Shown here: positions 1-4,394 of the stretch, in pieces
How positions within the stretch are numbered: position 1 is the stretch's first letter
Layout: every line of letters begins with the position of its first letter
DNA from: Rhodospirillaceae bacterium
GTDB lineage: Bacteria > Pseudomonadota > Alphaproteobacteria > Rhodospirillales_A > Casp-alpha2
Assembly (NCBI GenBank): GCA_003488105.1
Contig: DNMS01000130.1
Location: 1 to 6,500 of the forward strand
Direction of reading: 5' to 3'
Length of the DNA: 6,500 nucleotides
The notes under the pieces: generated by a model
The model's database searches: none
The model's input: only the letters and a program-made list of their open reading frames with translations
What the model was told of the DNA's origin: nothing
Translations under genes and position numbers: made by a program

Positions 1-409
1 TCGGCAGGTCCGCGACATCCTCCGCCGTCATGAAGCCCAGCAGGTCGTCGCCCAGCACCACGGCGACGCGCAGGCCTTCGATGCCCAGTTCCGCCGCGAT
101 CTCCAGCGTCTTGCGGGCACCGCCCAGGGGATTGGCGTTGCCCAGGTTGGCGACGATGCGCACGCCCGCGTCCTTGGCCGGTTTCAGCACGCCGCGCAGA
201 TAAGGTTCCAGATAGGGCGAATAGCCAAGTTCCGGGTTGCGCATCTTGATGCGCTGGGCGATGGCGAGCGTCCGTTCCCCCATGACCTCGAAGATCAGAT
301 ACTTCGGGCCGTCACGCCGGGCCAGGGTTTCGACCACGGGCAGACCCGCGTCGATGCGGTCGCCCGCGAAGCCGGCGCCGGAGCCGATATAGATCGTGGA
401 TGCGGTCAT
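1..409 (-). CDS. AtuA-family (DUF1446) protein, N-terminal part, runs off left edge
   Basis: The first 136 codons are present, starting at an ATG at 409 and continuing past the left edge. The start is supported by GGGAGA about 8 nt upstream. The translation begins MTASTIYIGSGAGFAGDRID and has the glycine-rich GSGAGFAGDR segment (residues 9-18), FEVMGERTLA (40-49), VRIVANLGNANP (83-94) and VAVVLGDDLL (115-124). These are recognised from memory as the N-terminal pattern of the acyclic terpene utilization AtuA family (DUF1446). AtuA is known from citronellol/geraniol degradation in Pseudomonas, but its chemistry is not well defined and most family members lie outside terpene clusters, so a terpene role here is not implied. 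It is cytosolic: no signal peptide or membrane segment is seen. It lies 25 bp downstream of the dehydrogenase gene on the same strand, so it is probably co-transcribed. Roughly the first third of a usual-length member is visible. The family call is firm; the function is uncertain. Confidence 0.88.
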   Translation of the reverse strand, partial: MTASTIYIGSGAGFAGDRIDAGLPVVETLARRDGPKYLIFEVMGERTLAIAQRIKMRNPELGYSPYLEPYLRGVLKPAKDAGVRIVANLGNANPLGGARKTLEIAAELGIEGLRVAVVLGDDLLGFMTAEDVADLP

Positions 410-434
410 GGGTGGTTTCTCCCGTCGCCGGCCG

Positions 435-1415
435 TCAGGACGCTCGGTTCAGGGCGTCCAGGTTGAAGATCATCTCGTCCTTCAGGCAGCCGTCGAAGTG
501 ATCCAGGATGTTCTGTGCCGTCATCGCGGCGGCCGCCTCCAGGGCCAGGAATGACGCCGCGCCGTTATGCGGCGCCAGCACGGTTCGGGGATGGTTGACC
601 AGGGGGTGGCCGTCCTGCGGCGGTTCCTGCGAGAACACGTCGACCCCGGCACCCATGACATGACCACTGTCGAGGGCATCGGCGAGCGCCTGTTCATCGA
701 CCACGCCGCCGCGGGCGTTGTTGATGACAATGACGCCGGGTTTCATGGCGGCAAGTTCATCGGGTCCGATCAGATGGTGGGTGGTGTCGTCCAGCGGCAC
801 GTGAAGTGATACGAAATCCGCTTTCGGCAGTTCTAGGCGGAAATCCTCAACCGCGCGCACGCCCTGCTGGGCGGCAAGGTCGCGGTCAAGCTTGATGTCG
901 GCGACCACGACATCCATGCCGAAGGCCTTGCACAACGGGGCGAGCAGGCGGCCGATGCGCCCGTAGCCGACGATCAGGATGGTCGAGCGGTACAGGTCCT
1001 TCGCCTTGAAGGTGCCGCGGTCGGCCCAGCGTCCCTCGCGCACGGCGGCGGTCTGGCCGGTCAGGTCGCGGGCCAGGGTCATCATCATGGTCATGGTGTG
1101 CTCGGCGACGCAGCGCGCATTGGCGCCCGACGCGATGCAGACCGGAATGCCCCGCGACGTCAGATGGTCGACCGCGATATTGTCGCAGCCGACGCCGTGG
1201 CGCGACACGACCTGCAGGTCGTTGGCATGGGCCAGGACGGTTTCCGGCAGTTGCGCCGTGCGCACGGCGATGCCGTGCACGCCGGACAGGGCCTTGGCCA
1301 GGCCGTCGGCGCTGACGTCGTCGGCGATGACGACCTCGATGTCGTCGCGGGCGTCCAGGATTGCGTGTCCGGCGGGGTGAATCCGCTCGGTCATGAGTAC
1401 TTTTTTCTTGGCCAT
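435..1415 (-). CDS. D-isomer-specific 2-hydroxyacid dehydrogenase (NAD-dependent, SerA/GyaR-like)
   Basis: The product is a 326-residue cytosolic oxidoreductase, expected to interconvert a D-2-hydroxyacid and a 2-oxoacid with NAD(H). The length is normal for the short family form without a C-terminal ACT domain. The N-terminal catalytic half includes SRHGVGCDNI (71-80) and NARCVAEHTMTMMM (99-112). The Rossmann fingerprint GYGRIG is at 150-155, with Asp173 at the end of the second strand, which favours NAD over NADP. The catalytic trio is complete: Arg235 in NNARGG, Glu264 in SQEPP and His283 in APHNG. The ATG at 1415 has GGAG about 6 nt upstream. The gene lies between the oxygenase gene (45 bp upstream) and the AtuA-type gene (25 bp downstream). 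That context suggests a catabolic 2-hydroxyacid rather than serine biosynthesis. Annotation pipelines would often name it phosphoglycerate dehydrogenase; the substrate cannot be read from sequence. Confidence 0.93.
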   Translation of the reverse strand: MAKKKVLMTERIHPAGHAILDARDDIEVVIADDVSADGLAKALSGVHGIAVRTAQLPETVLAHANDLQVVSRHGVGCDNIAVDHLTSRGIPVCIASGANARCVAEHTMTMMMTLARDLTGQTAAVREGRWADRGTFKAKDLYRSTILIVGYGRIGRLLAPLCKAFGMDVVVADIKLDRDLAAQQGVRAVEDFRLELPKADFVSLHVPLDDTTHHLIGPDELAAMKPGVIVINNARGGVVDEQALADALDSGHVMGAGVDVFSQEPPQDGHPLVNHPRTVLAPHNGAASFLALEAAAAMTAQNILDHFDGCLKDEMIFNLDALNRAS

Positions 1416-1460
1416 GGGGGCTCCGGTCTTGGTCTGGATGGGCGTGGTGAGTGGATCGGG

Positions 1461-2360
1461 CTATTCGGCGGCGGTCTTGGCGCCGAAGAATTTCTTCTTG
1501 GCCAGGGACTGGCTTTCGTAGATGGACCCGCCCTTCAACGGCGGGGGGTAGGGCAGGCGGATCGGTGCGGGCACCACGCGGGGCTCCAGCGTCGGTTCGC
1601 CCGCGATGAAGGTTGCGGCATATTCATCCCAGGACGCTTCCTTGCCGAAGCCCCGGATGTCCCAGGCGTCGGCGGCGGCGATTTGGTAAAGCAACAGGGT
1701 GCGGCTGCGGCCCGAGGTGTTCTGACCCGAGCCGTGAATGGTGCGCGCGTGATGGAAACTGCAGGCCCCGGCCGGGCCGATGATGGTCTCGGCCGCGTCC
1801 AGGTTGGCGCCGGGCACGTCCGGGTCCATGGCGCCGATAAAGCGGCCGTCCTGATGGTGATCATAGGTCGGCCCGGTGTGTGATCCCGGCACGCAGAGCA
1901 GGGGGCCGTTTTCTTCCGTCATGTCGTCGAGCATCACGCCGACGGCCAGCACGTCGTCGTTGGTATGGGGATAAAAGGCCCAATCCTGATGCCATTCCAC
2001 GGGCGAGCCGTATTCGGCGGACTTCAGGTTGATCTTCGATCCATGCATGCGGAACGCCGGACCCAGCAGCGCCGTCAGCGCCGCGATCAGGCGCGGGTGG
2101 CGGGCCATCCGGTTGAACACGTCGTGGTTCTTGAACGGTTCCTTGATGCGGCGCACGCGCGGCGCATCGGGCGTGTGATTGGGCTCCAGATCGATGACGT
2201 TGGTGTGGTCCGTCAGGCCCCGGGCGCTGGCGATCAGGCCGTCGAGGGCGTCGCGCATTTCCTGGACGTCGGCGGGGGAATAGATGTCCTCGACGACGAT
2301 GTAGCCCTTGTCCTTGTAGGCCGCGACCTGATTGTCGGCGATCACGGAATTGGTGGTCAT
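1461..2360 (-). CDS. Phytanoyl-CoA dioxygenase (PhyH) family Fe(II)/2-oxoglutarate oxygenase
   Basis: The product is a 299-residue cytosolic non-haem iron oxygenase, expected to hydroxylate a substrate while converting 2-oxoglutarate and O2 to succinate and CO2. The iron facial triad is visible: His124 and Asp126 in EWHQDWAFYPH, and distal His209 in IHGSGQN. Arg220, in GRSRTLLLYQ, lies 11 residues after the distal His, the same spacing recalled between His264 and the 2-oxoglutarate-binding Arg275 of human PhyH. NGPLLCVPGSH (151-161) is another typical family segment. The N-terminus (YKDKGYIVVEDIYSPADVQEMR) has the usual PhyH opening. The tail is lysine-rich (SLAKKKFFGAK). The ATG at 2360 is preceded by AAGGA about 8 nt upstream. 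It sits 45 bp after the regulator stop and 45 bp before the dehydrogenase. Family members act on acyl-CoAs, ectoine, phosphonates and small metabolites; the substrate here is unknown. Confidence 0.94.
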   Translation of the reverse strand: MTTNSVIADNQVAAYKDKGYIVVEDIYSPADVQEMRDALDGLIASARGLTDHTNVIDLEPNHTPDAPRVRRIKEPFKNHDVFNRMARHPRLIAALTALLGPAFRMHGSKINLKSAEYGSPVEWHQDWAFYPHTNDDVLAVGVMLDDMTEENGPLLCVPGSHTGPTYDHHQDGRFIGAMDPDVPGANLDAAETIIGPAGACSFHHARTIHGSGQNTSGRSRTLLLYQIAAADAWDIRGFGKEASWDEYAATFIAGEPTLEPRVVPAPIRLPYPPPLKGGSIYESQSLAKKKFFGAKTAAE

Positions 2361-2405
2361 GGAATGTTTCCTTGTCTGCGTGGTGTTCGTGTTTCGGAAA
2401 TTCGT

Positions 2406-3116
2406 TTAACGGAAATATTCGGGGAAAACGGCGCGCATTTCCTCGGTCGCGGAAACCGTGTCTTTTAAATGGGCGCGCACGGCGGCTTCGGCGTCGTTGG
2501 GAATGCGTGCGGCGATGGCGTCCAGGATCGCATTGTGGTCACGGATGATCTTCGCCGCCTTGCCTTCCGTCGGCAGGTGCAGGCGGCGCAGCCGGTCCAA
2601 ATGGGCCCGTCGTGCGTGGATGATGTCCCACAGGCCGCCGACACCGGCCATTTCATACATCATTTCATGGAATCGGTTGTCGGCGGGCAGGAAGGCCGAC
2701 AGGTCGCCGACCTCAAGCGCCGTTCTCTGGCGATCGATGGCGGTGCGCAGAACACCGACGTCATGGTCGCTGATTTCGATGGCAAGGGTGCGGGCGATCT
2801 CGACCTCGACGCTGCGGCGCAGGAAATGGGCTTCGCGCGCACTCTGCACGTCGATGAAGGAGACGCAGGTGCGCGACTGGGGAAACACGTCGATCAAGCC
2901 TTCTTCCTCAAGCAGGATCAGGGCTTCGCGCACAGGGGTCGGGCTGACGCCGAACTGATCGGCGATCTGGCGCGTCTGAAGCACCGTGCCGGGCGGCAGG
3001 TCGAGGGAAACGATCTGGTCGCGCACGGTTTGATATATCTGCTGGACAGCGGTCAGGCGGCCGCCTTTTGGCAGGGCGGGACGCTCTTTGAACAGGCCGG
3101 TTGAATCAGGCGTCAC
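2406..3116 (-). CDS. GntR family transcriptional regulator, FadR subfamily (FCD domain)
   Basis: This is a DNA-binding repressor/activator of 236 residues when started at the GTG at 3116. A winged helix-turn-helix occupies about residues 22-90, with the recognition region QTRQIADQFGVSPTPVREAL (48-67). The C-terminal all-helical FCD ligand domain covers about 95-225. Its usual metal/ligand set is present: Asp146 and His150 in ADNRFH, His194 in RDHNAI and His216 in RAHLKD. FCD domains commonly sense carboxylates through such a site. The frame stays open upstream to a TTG at 3269. That start is unlikely because it would overlap the binding-protein ribosome site and the control region, and the extension has no family similarity. 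The GTG has a weak GGGGA 10 nt upstream (3127-3131). The gene is first in the minus-strand operon and divergent from the TRAP genes, so autoregulation and control of both units are likely. An ATA-TAT codon pair at residues 27-28 is atypical for this GC-rich gene. Confidence 0.92.
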   Translation of the reverse strand: MTPDSTGLFKERPALPKGGRLTAVQQIYQTVRDQIVSLDLPPGTVLQTRQIADQFGVSPTPVREALILLEEEGLIDVFPQSRTCVSFIDVQSAREAHFLRRSVEVEIARTLAIEISDHDVGVLRTAIDRQRTALEVGDLSAFLPADNRFHEMMYEMAGVGGLWDIIHARRAHLDRLRRLHLPTEGKAAKIIRDHNAILDAIAARIPNDAEAAVRAHLKDTVSATEEMRAVFPEYFR

Positions 3117-3185
3117 GTGCTCGGAATCCCCGAAAAAACGGCGCAAAAGCAGGGTTTTTGCTGCACCTGCGAGCCAGCTTTGCGC

Positions 3186-3212
3186 TTGACTCTGCAACTG
3201 ATATATTAGTAT
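3186..3212 (+). promoter_or_regulatory. Predicted promoter of the TRAP transporter genes
   Basis: TTGACT at 3186-3191 matches five of six -35 consensus bases. TAGTAT at 3207-3212 is a plausible -10 box, with a short 15-bp spacer, matching four of six bases. It predicts a start near 3219 and a leader of about 55 nt before the ATG at 3275. The -10 box lies inside the palindrome at 3198-3217, so a bound regulator would block it. Prediction is by eye only. Confidence 0.5.
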
Positions 3213-3217
3213 TTCAG
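3198..3217. promoter_or_regulatory. Candidate operator for the divergent GntR regulator
   Basis: CTGATATATTAGTATTTCAG is an imperfect palindrome: compared with its reverse complement, 16 of 20 positions agree, including perfect CTGA/TCAG ends. It lies in an AT-rich island in otherwise GC-rich DNA, between a regulator gene and the divergent transport genes. It covers the -10 boxes of both predicted promoters, as expected for coordinated repression. It does not match the TNGTNNNACNA pattern often quoted for the FadR-type group, so the cognate regulator is inferred from position only. Confidence 0.55.
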
Positions 3218-3232
3218 TGTGGGTGAAGTCAA
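3203..3232 (-). promoter_or_regulatory. Predicted promoter of the regulator-oxygenase-dehydrogenase-AtuA operon
   Basis: On the minus strand TTGACT (3232 down to 3227) is followed after 18 bp by TAATAT (3208 down to 3203). Transcription would start near 3197, leaving a leader of about 80 nt before the GTG at 3116. This promoter occupies the same DNA as the plus-strand promoter, so RNA polymerase binding should be mutually exclusive. The predicted start excludes the TTG at 3269 as the regulator start codon for transcripts from this promoter. Confidence 0.48.
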
Positions 3233-3257
3233 TATCACCGCCATAAGAACTACGTTT

Positions 3258-3272
3258 AGGGAGATCCAAGGA
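3258..3272 (+). promoter_or_regulatory. Ribosome binding region of the TRAP binding-protein gene
   Basis: There are two candidate Shine-Dalgarno stretches. AGGGAG (3258-3263) is 11 nt from the ATG at 3275, slightly far. AAGGA (3268-3272) is only 2 nt away, too close. The first is the better guess. The signal peptide begins directly at this ATG, which supports the start independently. Confidence 0.5.
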
Positions 3273-3274
3273 TC

Positions 3275-4306
3275 ATGTTTAAAAAGACACTGATGGCACT
3301 TGCTGTCGGCGGCTTGGTTATTGCCGGGACGACCGGCGGTGCCGCCGCGAAAACGCTCAAGGTTCAGGCCAGCTCAAAGGCCGGCGACTGGGCTCACCGC
3401 TTTATGACGGACACCTGGGCGCCGAAGCTGGACGCCATGACCGCCGGCACGGTCAAGATCGAAGTCCTGCCGACCAAGGCCGTCGTACCGCACCGTGAAA
3501 CCATCGACGCCGTCGCCAACGGCATTCTCGACGGCGACTTGAACGCGGTATCCTATTTCTCGGGCCGCGATCCGGCCTTCGCCGTGATCGGCGATCTGAT
3601 CGCCGGCTACGACACGGTCGACCAGGTCCGCACTTTCTGCCAATACGGCGGTGGCAAGGAAATCCTGCAGAAGATGTACGATAAGTACACCAAGGGCCAG
3701 GTCCACGTCGTCGGCTGCGGCCCCTACGCCAAGGAAGCCTTCGTGTCGACCATCCCGATCAAGTCCGTCGCCGACTTCAAGGGCGTGAAGGTCCGTTCAC
3801 CGGAAGGCTTGGCCGCCGAAGTGTTCAAGCGCGCCGGTGCGGCCCCCGTGTCGTTGCCGTTTTCCGAGGTCTATACGGCCCTTGAGAAAAAGGTCATCGA
3901 CGCCGCCGATGCCTCCGCCCACGTGAACAACAATGCCCAGGGCCTTTACAAGGTCGCCAAGTATCCGATCTACCCGGGCATCCATTCCATGGCCGTTCTG
4001 CAGTTCATCGTGAACAAGAAGGTCTGGGACAAGCTGGGCCCGCAGGGTCAGACCGCGCTGGAGGTCTGGTATCAGGCCGCTTACGACGCCATGCGCCGCG
4101 AAGCCGATCTTGAAGATCAGAAGATCGCCGATATGCAGCGCAAGGGTGGTGATGTCACCGTCGTGGATTGGACGACGGAGGAACGCGCCAAGTTTCGCAA
4201 GATCGCGGTCGGCGCCTGGGAAGATTTCGCCGGGAAATCCCCCCTCGCCCGGGAAGCCCTGGACGCGCATCTGAAGTACATGCGCTCCGTCGGTCTCCTG
4301 GACTAA
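3275..4306 (+). CDS. TRAP transporter substrate-binding protein, DctP/TakP type (periplasmic)
   Basis: The product is a 343-residue solute receptor that captures a ligand in the periplasm and delivers it to the QM permease encoded next. A Sec signal peptide is clear: MFKK, a hydrophobic core at about 5-18, and an Ala-rich end with likely cleavage after Ala25 (GGAAA/KTLKV). The DctP-fold signature KGVKVRSPEGLAAEVFKRAG (169-188) contains Arg174, the position that binds the ligand carboxylate in this family. It is followed by PFSEVYTALEKKVIDAAD (195-212). KVAKYPIYPGIHS (226-238) and LQFIVNKKVWDKL (242-254) resemble the TakP branch, whose known members bind 2-oxoacids. At the TakP-like Glu-Trp position the sequence reads Asp212-Ala213 (aligned from memory), so the ligand may differ from simple oxoacids. 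Cys122 and Cys148 are the only cysteines of the mature protein and might form a disulfide. It is the first gene of the plus-strand unit, and a strong hairpin follows it. Confidence 0.95.
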   Translation: MFKKTLMALAVGGLVIAGTTGGAAAKTLKVQASSKAGDWAHRFMTDTWAPKLDAMTAGTVKIEVLPTKAVVPHRETIDAVANGILDGDLNAVSYFSGRDPAFAVIGDLIAGYDTVDQVRTFCQYGGGKEILQKMYDKYTKGQVHVVGCGPYAKEAFVSTIPIKSVADFKGVKVRSPEGLAAEVFKRAGAAPVSLPFSEVYTALEKKVIDAADASAHVNNNAQGLYKVAKYPIYPGIHSMAVLQFIVNKKVWDKLGPQGQTALEVWYQAAYDAMRREADLEDQKIADMQRKGGDVTVVDWTTEERAKFRKIAVGAWEDFAGKSPLAREALDAHLKYMRSVGLLD

Positions 4307-4320
4307 CGAATAGCGAATAG
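4307..4320 (+). repeat. Tandem CGAATAG heptamer, third copy at the hairpin loop
   Basis: CGAATAG occurs twice in direct succession (4307-4313 and 4314-4320) immediately after the binding-protein stop codon. A third copy (4331-4337) forms the loop and adjoining stem bases of the following hairpin. A matching CTATTC at 4353-4358 could pair with GAATAG at 4315-4320 and extend the stem across a bulge. Confidence 0.6.
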
Positions 4321-4363
4321 CCGCCGCGCCCGAATAGGGCGCGGCGGTTCTTCTATTCATTTT
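4321..4363 (+). terminator. GC-rich hairpin between binding-protein and permease genes (partial terminator or mRNA-stabilising element)
   Basis: An 11-bp perfect stem, CCGCCGCGCCC (4321-4331) with GGGCGCGGCGG (4337-4347), closes a 5-nt GAATA loop. A T-rich but interrupted tail (TTCTTCTATTCATTTTC) follows. The permease start is only about 48 nt past the stem and no clear new promoter is seen, so full termination seems unlikely. In TRAP and ABC operons such hairpins commonly let the binding protein be made in excess of the permease, by attenuation or by protecting the upstream mRNA 3' end. The hairpin is seen directly; the role is inferred. Confidence 0.72.
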
Positions 4364-4383
4364 CTGATATACTTTGCCGATCC

Positions 4384-4389
4384 AGGAGG
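4384..4389 (+). promoter_or_regulatory. Strong ribosome binding site that sets the permease start
   Basis: AGGAGG, within a longer purine run AGGAGGGGG, lies 5 nt before the ATG at 4395. This decides the start in favour of that ATG over an in-frame TTG at 4374, which would place this site inside the coding region. Confidence 0.85.
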
Positions 4390-4394
4390 GGGCC

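Noticed and set aside
1098..1883. A 261-codon plus-strand open frame across the dehydrogenase and oxygenase genes
   Set aside because: It crosses two genes with complete catalytic motifs on the other strand, is Gly/Ala/Arg-rich and shows no domain. It is a shadow frame.
2395..2416. Short direct repeat CGGAAAT (2395-2401 and 2410-2416) around the regulator stop codon
   Set aside because: Seven bases with no symmetry or promoter context, part of it coding; chance is sufficient explanation.
4321..4347. Possible attachment site or mobile-element end in the GC-rich inverted repeat
   Set aside because: No transposase, integrase or second copy is present, and the position within a TRAP operon fits an mRNA hairpin.
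4374..4394. Alternative TTG start for the permease at 4374
   Set aside because: It would place the strong AGGAGG site inside the coding region, while the ATG at 4395 is ideally spaced from it.
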